Below the pieces are notes generated by a model. It worked only from the letters and a program-made list of their open reading frames with translations, made no database searches and was not told the DNA's origin. This document shows, one piece after another, positions 23,663 through 33,334 of a DNA stretch of 64,000 nucleotides (within the stretch, counting starts at the first letter, position 1; each line of letters opens with the position of its first letter). The translations under genes were made by a program, and so were the position numbers. Origin of the DNA: Gemmatimonadota bacterium (lineage in GTDB: Bacteria; Gemmatimonadota; Gemmatimonadetes; Longimicrobiales; Gaopeijiaceae); assembly GCA_022823145.1 (NCBI GenBank), contig JAJDXS010000018.1:1-64000 (forward strand), in the 5' to 3' direction.

Positions 23663-25885
23663 ATGCGCCACGGCCTGACCGCCTTCCTGATGCTCGCGTT
23701 CGCGGCGTGCGCCACGCCCGCGTCGCCGCCGACCCCCGCGCCCCCGGCCCCCGCCGACCAGGACGTGCCGGCGCCCGTGGCCGAAGCGCCGGCGCCCAGC
23801 GACGCTCCCGCGCAGCCAGCCCCCCCGCAACCCCCCTCGGCCCCCTCCTGGATCGACACCGTGCAGGCCGGCGCCTTCGACAACGGCAAGATGTGGACCT
23901 TCGACGCGCCGCCCACCCGGTACCTGAGCGACACCTACGGCTTCTCGCCCGACGACGACTGGTACGCCCGCGCCCGCCTCGGCGCGCTGAGGATCCCCAA
24001 CTGCTCGGCCTCGCTCGTCTCGCCCAACGGGCTGGTCATGACAAACCACCACTGCGCCCGCGAGTTCGTCACGCAGGTCTCCGAAGAGGGCGAGAACCTG
24101 CTGGACGACGGCTTCTACGCCGCCACCCTGGCCGACGAGCGAGGCGTCGAGGACTTCGAGGCCGATCAGCTGATCGAGATCGTGGACGTCACTTCCGAGA
24201 TCCGCGACGCGGTGGACGCGGCGCCCGACAGTGAGACGCGGGCGGCCACGCGCGACAGCCTTACCGAGTCGGTTGCGGATCGTCTGCAGGCGGAGCGGGG
24301 TGGGGAGGAGGCCGGCGTCGAGGTCGAGGTGGTGTCGCTCTACAACGGCGGGCTCTACTCCGCCTACGTCTTCCGCCGCTACACGAACGCGGCACTCGTC
24401 ATGGCTCCCGAGCTGGGTCTGGGGTTCTTCGGCGGCGAGCCCGACAACTTCACCTACCCGCGCTACGCGCTGGACGTGGCGTTTCTGCGGCTGCTGGACG
24501 AAGACGGCCAGCCGCTCGCGACCGGCGACCATTTCCGCTGGGACGACGACGGCGTGGCGGAGGGCGACCTGATCTTCATCATCGGCAACCCCGGCAGCAC
24601 GTCGCGGTTGCAGACGGTCGCCGAGCTGGAGTACCGGCGTGATGTCGAGATGCCGGCGCTGCTGGGCTTCCTCGGCTCGCGGATCGAGGTGTTCGGCGAC
24701 TACATCGAGGGGCGCGAGGACGAGCCCGGGATCGACGACGTGCGCAACGAGCTCTTCAGCCTGCTGAATTCGCAGAAGGCGTTCACCGGAATGCTCGGAG
24801 GGCTGCGGGATCCCTACATCATGGCCCGGCGGGGCGCGGTCCAGGCCGCGTTCGTCAGCGAGATCGAGGCCGACCCCGGGCTGCGCGCCGACTACCTGCC
24901 GCTCTTCGACGAGATGGCCGAGCTGCAGGCCCGCAAGGCGTCGGTGGCGGACGAGACCCATGCGTTCGCGGCGCTCGGCAGCCCGGATTTCGAGGCCGCG
25001 CTGATCCTCCGCACGCTTGCCGCGTTCCAGCACCTGGTGGGGCAGCAGACCGGCGCTACCCAGGAAGAGCTGGACGGTTTCGTGGACGAGATGCGCGGGG
25101 TGCCCAACCGCCCGGCGGAGCTGGACGAGGCGCTGCTCAGGGCGCGCATCCAGGACCTGGTGGCCGCGTTCGGCGAGGACGACCTCTCGGTAGGCGCGAT
25201 CCTTCAGGGTCGCAGTGCGGGGGAGGTCGCGTCGTCGCTGATGGCAAGCTCGATCATGGCCGACTCCGCGGGCGCGGTCGACGCTCTCGTGCAGGGGACT
25301 CTGGCGCCCGGTCCCGCGTTCGGTTTCCTCCAGACGCTCTTCCAGCGCTTCGGACCCTACCAGGAGGTGATGTTCGGCACCGGGCCACAGGAAGAGGAAA
25401 TCGCCGCGCGACTCGGGCGCGCCCGGTTCGAGGTGAGCGGTACGGACGTGCCCCCGGACGCGACGTTCTCGCTGCGGCTCGCCGACGGCGTGGTGAAGGG
25501 CTTTCCCTACAACGGCACCGTGGCGCCGCCTGTGACCACCTTCTTCGGTCTCTACGACCGGCACCATTCCAATCCGGGCTCCGAGGAGTGGGCGCTGCCC
25601 GAGCGCTGGCTCGATCCGCCCGAGTCGTTCGACCTCTCCACTCCGCTGAACTTCGTGAGCACGGCGGACATCATCGGCGGCAACTCGGGTTCGCCGGTGG
25701 TCAACCGGGAGCTGGAGATCGTCGGCGTGGTCTTCGACGGAAACATCCAGAGCCTGCCCGGCGACTATATCTACATCCCCGACGAGAACCGTTCGGTGGC
25801 GGTGGACGCCCGGGGCATCCTGGAGGCGCTCGACGAGATCTACGGCGCCGGCCGGATCGTAGAGGAGTTGACCTCGGGGCGGTAG
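23663..25885 (+). CDS. S46 family dipeptidyl-peptidase, DPP7-like, lipoprotein
   Basis: A 740-residue serine peptidase that removes dipeptides from oligopeptide N-termini. The signal peptide ends at Cys16 (AFAAC). A Pro/Ala-rich linker follows to about residue 62. The catalytic His is in TNHHC (129-130), the Asp in the PRYALDVAFLR region, and Ser675 in GGNSGSP. In the S1-pocket segment GVVFDGNIQS the key position is Gly, as in DPP7 (hydrophobic P1), rather than Arg as in the acid-specific DPP11. It belongs with the other exported hydrolases here and suggests use of external peptides. It is read divergently from the amidohydrolase operon. Confidence 0.92.
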   Translation: MRHGLTAFLMLAFAACATPASPPTPAPPAPADQDVPAPVAEAPAPSDAPAQPAPPQPPSAPSWIDTVQAGAFDNGKMWTFDAPPTRYLSDTYGFSPDDDWYARARLGALRIPNCSASLVSPNGLVMTNHHCAREFVTQVSEEGENLLDDGFYAATLADERGVEDFEADQLIEIVDVTSEIRDAVDAAPDSETRAATRDSLTESVADRLQAERGGEEAGVEVEVVSLYNGGLYSAYVFRRYTNAALVMAPELGLGFFGGEPDNFTYPRYALDVAFLRLLDEDGQPLATGDHFRWDDDGVAEGDLIFIIGNPGSTSRLQTVAELEYRRDVEMPALLGFLGSRIEVFGDYIEGREDEPGIDDVRNELFSLLNSQKAFTGMLGGLRDPYIMARRGAVQAAFVSEIEADPGLRADYLPLFDEMAELQARKASVADETHAFAALGSPDFEAALILRTLAAFQHLVGQQTGATQEELDGFVDEMRGVPNRPAELDEALLRARIQDLVAAFGEDDLSVGAILQGRSAGEVASSLMASSIMADSAGAVDALVQGTLAPGPAFGFLQTLFQRFGPYQEVMFGTGPQEEEIAARLGRARFEVSGTDVPPDATFSLRLADGVVKGFPYNGTVAPPVTTFFGLYDRHHSNPGSEEWALPERWLDPPESFDLSTPLNFVSTADIIGGNSGSPVVNRELEIVGVVFDGNIQSLPGDYIYIPDENRSVAVDARGILEALDEIYGAGRIVEELTSGR

Positions 25886-25902
25886 GTCCGCCGGGGATTA
25901 CG

Positions 25903-26748
25903 ATGCGCAGGGCCCGCCGTCCCCGACCCGGCCACCCGTTCTTCGCCGGCGCGCCGCTGCTCATCGCGCACCGGGGCGGGGCGAAGCTCGCGCCCGAGAA
26001 CACGATACCGGCCTTCCGGCAGGCGGTCGACGATTGGGACGCCGACATGCTCGAAATGGACGTGCGCCCCACCCGCGACGGGCGGGTGGTGGTCATCCAC
26101 GACGAGACGGTCGACCGCACGACGAACGGGCGCGGGCCGATCGCCGGCATGACGTGGAACGAGGCGAGGTCGCTGGACGCGGCGTACCGGTTCCGCGATT
26201 TGGACGGCGAGCACTCGCTGCGGGGGACGGGCGTGGGGCTCCCCCTGTTCGCGGAGGTGCTGGAGGCGTTCCCGGACACGAGGATCATCGTCGAACCGAA
26301 GACGGCGGAGGCGGCCGGTCCGCTGGTGCGGGAGATACGGGCGGCCCGGGCCGAGGAGCGCGTGCTCGTCGGCGCCGAGTTCGAAGCGACGCGGGGCGGG
26401 GCCCGGGGCTACCGGGGTCCCTGGGGGGCGTCGCGGAGGCAGGCTACCCGTTTCTGGCTCCTGCACCACCTTGGCCTTGCGGGCCGATGCTACGTGCCCG
26501 CCGCGGACGGCTTCCAGCTGCCGGAGTGGTCCGGGCGCTTTCGCGCGGTCACCCCCCGGCTGATCGCCGCGGCCCACGCCGCCAACATGCCGGTCTACGT
26601 GTGGACGGTGGACGACCCCGGGGACATGTGCCGCCTTCTCCGGTGGGGCGCCGACGGGATCATGACCGACCGGCCGGACGTTCTTGCCGGAGTGCTGGGC
26701 GACATGGCCGGTCGGCCGGCGCCGCGCGGGGCGAAGACGGTCGCATGA
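25903..26748 (+). CDS. Glycerophosphodiester phosphodiesterase family protein
   Basis: A 281-residue GDPD-type phosphodiesterase, which splits glycerophosphodiesters into glycerol-3-phosphate and an alcohol. The active site is visible: His23 and Arg24 (IAHRGG), then APENT, Glu and Asp in LEMDVRPTRDG, and the second His in VVIHDETVDRTTNG. It has no signal peptide, so it should be cytoplasmic. Its stop overlaps the tilS start (ATGA), so it is the first gene of the tilS-hpt-ftsH group. The start ATG 25903 follows the S46 gene by 17 bases. Confidence 0.87.
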   Translation: MRRARRPRPGHPFFAGAPLLIAHRGGAKLAPENTIPAFRQAVDDWDADMLEMDVRPTRDGRVVVIHDETVDRTTNGRGPIAGMTWNEARSLDAAYRFRDLDGEHSLRGTGVGLPLFAEVLEAFPDTRIIVEPKTAEAAGPLVREIRAARAEERVLVGAEFEATRGGARGYRGPWGASRRQATRFWLLHHLGLAGRCYVPAADGFQLPEWSGRFRAVTPRLIAAAHAANMPVYVWTVDDPGDMCRLLRWGADGIMTDRPDVLAGVLGDMAGRPAPRGAKTVA

Positions 26749-28142
26749 AAGGCCTGGACGTCCGTTTCGCCGACCACCTGCGAGCGTCCGGTTGGCTCGA
26801 CGGCGCCCCCGGGGTTGTGATCGGCGTTTCCGGCGGCCTGGACTCGATGACCCTGTTGCACCTCATGCGCGGGGCGTTCCCCCGGCTGCCCCTCCACGCC
26901 GCCCACATCGACCACCGCATGCGGGACGGCAGCGACCGCGACGCCGCCTGGGTGGCCGACACCTGTTCGCGGTGGGACGTACCCTGCCAGGTCCACACGG
27001 CCCCGGCACCCGTCACATCGGAAGAGGAGGGTAGGCGGCTCCGCTACGGGTTCTTCGAAGAGGTCAGGCAGGGCCTGGGCGGGGCCGCCGTCGCGATGAC
27101 GGCGCATACGGCTGACGACCAGGCCGAAACCGTGCTCTTTCGCGCCGCGCGCGGCAGCGGTGTCCGCGGCCTGGCGGGGATTCGGCCCCGGCGCGATCCG
27201 TCGGTGGTGCGTCCGCTTCTTCCATTCTGGCGGCGTGAGCTGGAAGCGCATGCGGAGGAGCACGGGGTCCCGTTCCGGGAGGATCCCACTAACCGGGACG
27301 TGCGCTGGACCCGCAACCGCCTGCGTCGCGAAATCCTTCCCGCGCTCGCGGACGCCGTGCCCGGAGCCGCCCGCGCCCTTGCCGCGCTCGCCGAGACAAG
27401 TCATCTGCACGCCATCGCCCTCGACGAACTCCTCGATGGGCGGATCGAGGTGCTGGCCGCCGGGTCCGGCGTTGCGGCTCCCGAGTCGCTCTCACTCGAC
27501 CGCAACGCGCTGTGCGCGCAATCCGATCCCGTCCTCGCGCTGGTGATGCGCCGGGCGGCAACCCGACTTGGCGGCGAAACGGGACGGGCGGCCACCGCAG
27601 CGCTCGTCCGGTTCGTGCGCGAGTCGCCGAGCGGGCGCAGCGTGGATGTCGGAGGCGGCGTGGTCGTGGAGCGTCACCTCGATGAACTGCTCATCCGCCC
27701 AGGCGGACACGCATCCCGTCCGGTCGATCCTCCACGCCCTCCTCCGCGTGCGCTGGAGATCGAAGCGCATGGCGGCGGCGAGGCCGTCTTCGCGCCGGGT
27801 GATGGACGCAATGCACCGGTGCGGGTGGCGTGGGGCCCGTCGGCCAAGCGAGGATTCCCTCACGTTGCCCGCATCCCATGCGACCATGTACCCTTCCCGC
27901 TCGTCCTTCGCGCCTGGGAGCCCGGCGACCGGGTCGAAATGCCCTACGGGCGCAAGAAGGTGAAGAAACTGCTGCTGGAGGCACGCATCCCCACACACCG
28001 ACGGGAGCATTTCCCCGTCCTCACCGACGCCGACGGGACCCTGTTGTGGCTTCCCGGGGTAATCGATCCGGTCACCGCAGCCGAGGTTCCGCCGGGGAGC
28101 CGTGTTTGCTGCGTAGAGGTATCTTTCGAACATGAATCCTGA
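26745..28142 (+). CDS. tilS: tRNA(Ile)-lysidine synthetase
   Basis: A 465-residue enzyme that attaches lysine to C34 of the minor tRNA-Ile (CAU anticodon), letting it read AUA. The PP-loop SGGLDS is at 29-34, and HIDHRMR and TAHTADDQAETVLFR are the usual N-terminal motifs. The C-terminal domain ends with KKVKKLLLEARIPTHRR and an RVCCVEV strand. The classical neighbours hpt and ftsH follow. It overlaps GDPD by four bases at its start and hpt by eleven at its end. Confidence 0.93.
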   Translation: MKGLDVRFADHLRASGWLDGAPGVVIGVSGGLDSMTLLHLMRGAFPRLPLHAAHIDHRMRDGSDRDAAWVADTCSRWDVPCQVHTAPAPVTSEEEGRRLRYGFFEEVRQGLGGAAVAMTAHTADDQAETVLFRAARGSGVRGLAGIRPRRDPSVVRPLLPFWRRELEAHAEEHGVPFREDPTNRDVRWTRNRLRREILPALADAVPGAARALAALAETSHLHAIALDELLDGRIEVLAAGSGVAAPESLSLDRNALCAQSDPVLALVMRRAATRLGGETGRAATAALVRFVRESPSGRSVDVGGGVVVERHLDELLIRPGGHASRPVDPPRPPPRALEIEAHGGGEAVFAPGDGRNAPVRVAWGPSAKRGFPHVARIPCDHVPFPLVLRAWEPGDRVEMPYGRKKVKKLLLEARIPTHRREHFPVLTDADGTLLWLPGVIDPVTAAEVPPGSRVCCVEVSFEHES

Positions 28143-28722
28143 GATTGCACTTTCGCGGACCGCCCCCGAGGACGGCTCGACGACGTTCACGCCTGCCCAA
28201 CTTGGGCACAGGCGGCTGCACCGGATCGTGTTCAGCGAGGAAGCCATCCAACGGCGGGTCGCCGAACTGGGGCGCGAGATCGCGGCCTGCTACGGTCCCA
28301 AAGACGACGTGCTCGTTCTTGGGCTTCTCAAGGGGTCGTTCATCTTCGTCGCCGATCTGGTTCGGCAGATCCGTATGCCGATCCAGGTCGACTTCCTGGT
28401 CGCTTCCAGCTACGGAAAGGGACGGGTGAGCAGCGGCGAGATCAAGCTGTGGTACAACCCCGGAGCCTCGATAGAGAATCGTAATGTCGTCCTCGTCGAG
28501 GACATCATCGACAGCGGAAACACGATCCAGCGAGTGATCCCCATGCTGATGGAAATGAATCCTGCCAGCCTGGAGCTCTGCACCCTCCTGCACAAGCGCC
28601 AGGTCCGTCTGCCCAGGGAGGCACGCTGGGTCGGGTTCGACGCGCCGGAGGAGTTCCTGGTCGGTTACGGGTTGGATTTTGCCGAGGACTTTCGGCACCT
28701 TCCCTATGTCGGCTCGATCTGA
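28132..28722 (+). CDS. hpt: Hypoxanthine phosphoribosyltransferase
   Basis: A 196-residue purine salvage enzyme converting hypoxanthine or guanine plus PRPP to the nucleotide. The PRPP loop [13 protein letters not shown] is at 119-131, and the flexible loop [11 protein letters not shown] and [12 protein letters not shown] are typical. The N-terminal 20 residues are an extension. It lies between tilS and ftsH, as in many bacteria, and starts within the last codons of tilS. Confidence 0.93.
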   Translation: MNPEIALSRTAPEDGSTTFTPAQLGHRRLHRIVFSEEAIQRRVAELGREIAACYGPKDDVLVLGLLKGSFIFVADLVRQIRMPIQVDFLVASSYGKGRVSSGEIKLWYNPGASIENRNVVLVEDIIDSGNTIQRVIPMLMEMNPASLELCTLLHKRQVRLPREARWVGFDAPEEFLVGYGLDFAEDFRHLPYVGSI

Positions 28723-28736
28723 CCCTGGGAGCACAC

Positions 28737-30728
28737 ATGTCCGACCAACAGAAAACGCCGCCCGGAGACCCGAAGCTGAGACGGGTCTCGCGCACGGCGT
28801 CCGTCTGGTTCCTGTTCGCACTCATGTCGGTGCTCGCCTGGAATTTCATGCGGAGCGACGACCGTACGATCGGCCAGATCACGGTTTCCGAGCTATACCG
28901 GCAGCTCGACAACGACAACATTCTCGAGGTCACCTTCCAGGGCGAAACCCGGGTCGAGGGCGAGCTGAAGAACACGATCGTGGTCGACGAGGCGGACGTG
29001 AACGAGTTCGTTACGGACCTCCCCTCGGCCGAAGTCACCGGCGAACTCGTGACGCTCATGCGGGACAGGGAGGTCGAGATCACGGCCCGCTCCAGGGGCC
29101 TGGGCTGGGGCACCCTGATGATCTCGATCCTGCCGGTCTTTCTCTTCATCGCCTTTTGGATCTGGATCTTCCGCGCGATGCAGAGTGGCGGGAACCGCGC
29201 CTTCCAGTTCGGCCGCTCCAAAGCCCGGATGATCAGCCCCGACACTCCCCAGGTGACGTTCGCCGACGTGGCCGGCGCCGAGGAGGCCAAGGTCGAGCTG
29301 GAAGAGATCATCGAGTTCCTGAAGGATCCACCGCGCTTCTCGCGCCTCGGCGGACGGCTTCCCAAGGGCGTTCTCCTCGTGGGCCCGCCCGGCACGGGAA
29401 AAACGCTGCTGGCGCGTGCGGTGGCGGGCGAGGCGGGCCGGCCGTTCTTCCAGATGTCGGGTTCCGATTTCGTCGAGATGTTCGTCGGAGTGGGAGCGTC
29501 GCGAGTACGCGATCTCTTCGAACAGGGGAAGGCGCACGCGCCCTGCATCATCTTCGTGGACGAGATCGACGCCGTGGGACGGCACCGGGGGGCCGGGCTC
29601 GGTGGTGGACATGACGAGCGCGAGCAGACGCTCAACGCACTGCTGGTGGAGATGGACGGCTTCGAGGCCAACGAGGGCGTGATTCTGCTGGCGGCGACAA
29701 ACCGGCCGGACGTCCTCGATCCCGCGCTGCTGCGCCCCGGCCGCTTCGACCGCCAGGTCGTCGTCGACCTGCCCGACGTCAAGGGCAGGGAAGGGATCCT
29801 GCGCGTCCACGCCAAGAAGCTCCCCCTGGCGGAGGATGTCGAGTTGTCCCTCGTCGCCCGCGGGACGCCCGGATTGAGCGGTGCCGACCTGTCCAACATT
29901 TGCAACGAGGCCGCCCTCTTTGCCGCGCGTCGCGGGGTCGACCGCGTGGCGATGGAGGACTTCGAGCAGGCCAAGGACAAGGTCATGCTGGGAACCGAAC
30001 GGCGGAGCATGGTGCTGACCGACGCCGAGCGGCGGCTCACCGCCTTCCACGAGGCGGGACACGTCGTGATCGGGGTGAAGGTCCCCGGCCTCGACCCCGT
30101 CCACAAGGTGACCATCGTGCCCCGCGGACGCGCCCTGGGGCTGACGGCATCGCTCCCCGAGGAGGACCGCCACTCGCACACCCGGGACTGGCTCAACGGA
30201 CAGCTTGCGATGCTCTTCGGCGGCCGGGTCGCGGAGGAGTTGGAGTTCGGGCCCGAAAAGGTCACCACGGGGGCGGGCAACGACATCGAGCGAGCCACCG
30301 CAATGGCTCGGCGCATGGTGACCCGCTTCGGCATGTCGGACCGGATCGGCCTCATGGCCGTGGGAGACAGCGAGCAGGAAGTCTTCCTGGGCCGCGAACT
30401 GGTTCAGCGCCGGGAGGTCTCCGACTTCACCGCCCGCCAGGTCGACCAGGAGGTCAAGCGGATCCTCGACGAGGCGCACTCCAGGGCGAGAGGGATCGTC
30501 GAGGAGAACCGCGAGCTGCTGGCCGACATCGCAAATGCCCTGCTGGAAAGGGAAACGCTCGACGCGTCCGAGATCCAGCTTCTCGTCGAGGGGAAGGCCC
30601 TGGCTCCGCTAACCAGCGATTTCGATTCTGAACAGGGGTCGCTGGAGCTGCCCGGTGCCGCGGCCAAGCCTGCCGCGAAGCCCCGTCCCGGCCTGGGAAG
30701 CGCAGACCCGCTGCCGTCGCCGGGCTGA
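28737..30728 (+). CDS. ftsH: ATP-dependent zinc metalloprotease FtsH
   Basis: A 663-residue membrane-anchored AAA+ protease for membrane and regulatory protein turnover. Membrane segments are at about 22-38 and 122-142. Walker A GPPGTGKT is at 216-223, with Walker [10 protein letters not shown] and an SRH region [19 protein letters not shown]. The zinc site HEAGH is at 438-442, with the third ligand Asp in [10 protein letters not shown]. The length is normal, with a Pro/Lys-rich tail. It starts 14 bases after hpt. Confidence 0.96.
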   Translation: MSDQQKTPPGDPKLRRVSRTASVWFLFALMSVLAWNFMRSDDRTIGQITVSELYRQLDNDNILEVTFQGETRVEGELKNTIVVDEADVNEFVTDLPSAEVTGELVTLMRDREVEITARSRGLGWGTLMISILPVFLFIAFWIWIFRAMQSGGNRAFQFGRSKARMISPDTPQVTFADVAGAEEAKVELEEIIEFLKDPPRFSRLGGRLPKGVLLVGPPGTGKTLLARAVAGEAGRPFFQMSGSDFVEMFVGVGASRVRDLFEQGKAHAPCIIFVDEIDAVGRHRGAGLGGGHDEREQTLNALLVEMDGFEANEGVILLAATNRPDVLDPALLRPGRFDRQVVVDLPDVKGREGILRVHAKKLPLAEDVELSLVARGTPGLSGADLSNICNEAALFAARRGVDRVAMEDFEQAKDKVMLGTERRSMVLTDAERRLTAFHEAGHVVIGVKVPGLDPVHKVTIVPRGRALGLTASLPEEDRHSHTRDWLNGQLAMLFGGRVAEELEFGPEKVTTGAGNDIERATAMARRMVTRFGMSDRIGLMAVGDSEQEVFLGRELVQRREVSDFTARQVDQEVKRILDEAHSRARGIVEENRELLADIANALLERETLDASEIQLLVEGKALAPLTSDFDSEQGSLELPGAAAKPAAKPRPGLGSADPLPSPG

Positions 30729-30743
30729 CCCCCCGCTTCCCGG

Positions 30744-31547
30744 TCAGGCGGATTCGTACGGAGGCGGACTCAACCCGGCGGGCTTGGGCAGGGTGCGCTC
30801 CAACAGTTGGCGCAGGCGCTCGGCGTCCACACCCGTATCGATGCTGCCGCCGTAGGCGACAGAGATGCGGGACGTTTCCTCGCTGACCACGATCACGACC
30901 GCGTCGGTCTCCTCGCTGAGGCCGATGGCCGCACGGTGGCGCGTCCCGAGCGAGCGGTCGCGGACGGGATTCTGCGTGAGGGGGAGGATGGCCGCCGCGG
31001 CCTTGATCCGGTCGCCCACGATGATCACCGCTCCGTCGTGAAGGGGTGATTGCGGCGCGAAGATCGTGCTTAGAAGCTCGGGGGACACGACTGCTTCCAC
31101 GCTCCTCCCGGTCTGTGCGTATTCCCGCAGTCCCGTCTCCCGCTGCACCGCGACGATCGCCCCGACACCGGCCTGCGAAAGCTGTTCCACGCCTTCGACC
31201 AGCTGGTCGACCAGCCGCGCTTCGCGTGCCGACGCCAGCAGTCCGACCAGCCGGCTGCGCCCGAGGCGGGCAAGGGCGGCGCGCATCTCCGGCTGGAAGA
31301 CCACCAGGGCCGCGATCGCGCCGTACTGCAGCAACGCCTCGATGAGCCGCCGGATCAGGGAGAAATCGGCGATGACCGCCATGAGATAGAGCCCGGCCAG
31401 CAACAGGATGCCGAACAGCATCTGCATGGCGCGGGTTTGCCGGATCAGCAGCAGGATCCTGTAGATCAGCACCGAGACGATCACGATCTCGACGAGGTCG
31501 TTCCATCCCGGACTCAGGAACTGCAGTTGCCGCAGAAGTCCGTTCAT
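30744..31547 (-). CDS. cdaA: Diadenylate cyclase CdaA
   Basis: A 267-residue enzyme making cyclic di-AMP from two ATP. It has three N-terminal membrane segments (about 19-35, 42-58 and 65-84) and a DAC domain with DGA at 171-173 (SPLHDGAVII) and RHR at 203-205 (GTRHRAAIGLSEETDA). The Pro-rich tail is short. Many bacteria encode cdaR and glmM directly after it; neither is here. It converges on ftsH and diverges from exbB. Confidence 0.92.
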   Translation of the reverse strand: MNGLLRQLQFLSPGWNDLVEIVIVSVLIYRILLLIRQTRAMQMLFGILLLAGLYLMAVIADFSLIRRLIEALLQYGAIAALVVFQPEMRAALARLGRSRLVGLLASAREARLVDQLVEGVEQLSQAGVGAIVAVQRETGLREYAQTGRSVEAVVSPELLSTIFAPQSPLHDGAVIIVGDRIKAAAAILPLTQNPVRDRSLGTRHRAAIGLSEETDAVVIVVSEETSRISVAYGGSIDTGVDAERLRQLLERTLPKPAGLSPPPYESA

Positions 31548-31626
31548 GATCCCTCAACAGTAACAGTCGGCGGAAGGGTCGATCCAACCGGGCGCCGGTT
31601 CGACGATGTGCCCGCACACACCATCG

Positions 31627-31655
31627 TTGACTCGAACCTGCTCAGGGCGTACATT
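31627..31655 (+). promoter_or_regulatory. Sigma-70-like promoter of the exbB-exbD-exbD-tonB operon
   Basis: TTGACT at 31627-31632 and TACATT at 31650-31655 are spaced by 17 bases. They lie in the 154-base gap between the divergent cdaA and exbB genes, about 46 bases before the exbB start. Only sequence similarity to the consensus supports this. Confidence 0.5.
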
Positions 31656-31701
31656 GGCGCCGGTTCCCACGCAATCGATCACGGCTCAAACGGAGCAGAC
31701 C

Positions 31702-32361
31702 GTGAGCAACAGCTACGACCTTCTCACACTCTTTGCCGACGGCGGCATGATGATGTACCCGCTCGTCATCTGTTCACTGATCGGCCTCGGCGTCATCATC
31801 GCCAAGACCTGGACCCTGTGGGTCGCCCACCGGAGTGCGGTGAGTGTGATCGAGCAGGTTGAAGAGGCGGCCATGGACGGCCGCCTGGACGATGCCGCCG
31901 ATATCGCGGCTTCCACCCCGGGCCCGGCCGCGGCCATCCTCCTGGCCGGGCTGCGCCGGATCAGACACCTGACCCTGAGCAAGGGGGAACTGGAGCAGGT
32001 CGTTTCCACGACGGGCGCGATCGAACTCAGCTTCCTCGAGCGCGGCCTGGTGGTTCTGGCCACCATTGCAAACGTGGCCCCGCTGATGGGCTTCCTCGGT
32101 ACGGTGGCCGGGATGATCCTGGCCTTCGATTCCATCGCCGCACAGGGTGACGTCGACCCCGCGACGGTGGCCGGCGGGATCAAGGTGGCGCTACTGACCA
32201 CGGCGGCGGGGCTGACGATCGCGATTCCTGTCAACATCGGATACAATTACTTCGTGTCGCGGATCGACAAGCTGGTCGTCGACATGGAGGAAAGCACCCA
32301 GCAGATTCTGAACATCGCCTGGGATCTTGAACGTGAAGGGAAACTGACGGTAATATCCTGA
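31702..32361 (+). CDS. exbB: MotA/TolQ/ExbB proton channel family protein
   Basis: A 219-residue inner-membrane protein that, with ExbD, harvests proton motive force to energise TonB. It shows three membrane spans: MYPLVICSLIGLGVIIA, ANVAPLMGFLGTVAGMILAF and VALLTTAAGLTIAIPVNIGY. The GLTIAIP segment is the family hallmark. The GTG start at 31702 has GGAG eight bases upstream. It is the first gene of a four-gene TonB-energising operon, fitting the SusC-type receptor further along. Confidence 0.9.
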   Translation: MSNSYDLLTLFADGGMMMYPLVICSLIGLGVIIAKTWTLWVAHRSAVSVIEQVEEAAMDGRLDDAADIAASTPGPAAAILLAGLRRIRHLTLSKGELEQVVSTTGAIELSFLERGLVVLATIANVAPLMGFLGTVAGMILAFDSIAAQGDVDPATVAGGIKVALLTTAAGLTIAIPVNIGYNYFVSRIDKLVVDMEESTQQILNIAWDLEREGKLTVIS

Positions 32362-32458
32362 TGGTTCGGGCAGGGGGGTTCCCAGAAGGGGAACCTTCCG
32401 GCCCACAAGCGGTAGAAGACCCCAAGGGTCGGGTTAACAACGGACGGGAGAAGCACTC

Positions 32459-32881
32459 ATGGCGGTTCTCGGCGGCAAGAAATCCAAGGTCTCGGACGAG
32501 ATCCCATCCTCGTCAATGGCCGATATCGCGTTCCTTCTGCTCATCTTCTTCCTGGTCACCACGACCTTCCCCAAGGACAAGGGGCTCGCGATCGTGCTCC
32601 CCGAGCAGGGCGAGCAGGTTGAGGTCAGCCAGAAGAACATCCTGCACATCCTCATCAATCCCACCGGGGCCGTGAACATTCGGCGCGGTGAGAGCCAGCA
32701 GGAGCAGACCGTCCGCCCGGACGACGTGGAGGCCATCTGGCGGCAGGACGTGGCGCAGAACGAGAACCTGATCGCCGCGGTCAAGACGCACCCCGATGCT
32801 CCGTACCGCTTCATGGTCGACGTCCTCGACGCCCTCCAGTCGGCGGGCTCCGAACGTATCTCGCTGCAAATCCTGGAGTAG
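32459..32881 (+). CDS. exbD: ExbD/TolR biopolymer transport protein (first copy)
   Basis: A 140-residue protein with one N-terminal membrane helix carrying the essential Asp22 (SSMADIAFLLLIFFLV) and a periplasmic domain. It partners ExbB. GGGAG lies about six bases upstream of the ATG. It is separated from exbB by 97 bases, which may contain a processing or pause site, and is followed after 6 bases by a second exbD. Confidence 0.9.
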   Translation: MAVLGGKKSKVSDEIPSSSMADIAFLLLIFFLVTTTFPKDKGLAIVLPEQGEQVEVSQKNILHILINPTGAVNIRRGESQQEQTVRPDDVEAIWRQDVAQNENLIAAVKTHPDAPYRFMVDVLDALQSAGSERISLQILE

Positions 32882-32887
32882 AGAGCA

Positions 32888-33334
32888 ATGGTCAAAGGCG
32901 GAGGAGGACTTGAACGGAAGTCCAAGGCATCACAGGAGATCCCCTCTTCTTCGATGGCGGACATCGCGTTCCTGCTTCTGATCTTCTTCATGGTCTCGAC
33001 GGTCTTCCAGAAGGATCGGAACCGGCCCATCGAGTGGACGCAGGCGGCGGCCACCGAAAAGATCGATCAGAAGCAGAAGAACATTCAGAACATCTGGGTC
33101 GAGACGAACGGCGATGTCTACATCAACGACTTGCCCATTCCGATGGAGGAAGTCAGCGACCTGATCAGACCCATGTACGCCACCAACCGCGAACTGGTGG
33201 TATCGATCCGGTCGGACCGGGATGTACCCTATCTCTACATCGACGCGGTACAGCAGGAACTGGTGGCGGCAGGACTTCTCAGGGTCGTTTTTGCGACCGA
33301 GCTGGAACAGGACATGACGAGGGAGAGACGATGA
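32888..33334 (+). CDS. exbD: ExbD/TolR biopolymer transport protein (second copy)
   Basis: A 148-residue ExbD with the key Asp25 in SSMADIAFLLLIFFMV. Its periplasmic part differs clearly from the first copy, so the two may form a mixed pair around ExbB, as is common in Bacteroidota and Gemmatimonadota. Its last codons overlap the tonB start. A degenerate copy of its 3' end seems to lie in front of the second tonB gene. Confidence 0.9.
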   Translation: MVKGGGGLERKSKASQEIPSSSMADIAFLLLIFFMVSTVFQKDRNRPIEWTQAAATEKIDQKQKNIQNIWVETNGDVYINDLPIPMEEVSDLIRPMYATNRELVVSIRSDRDVPYLYIDAVQQELVAAGLLRVVFATELEQDMTRERR

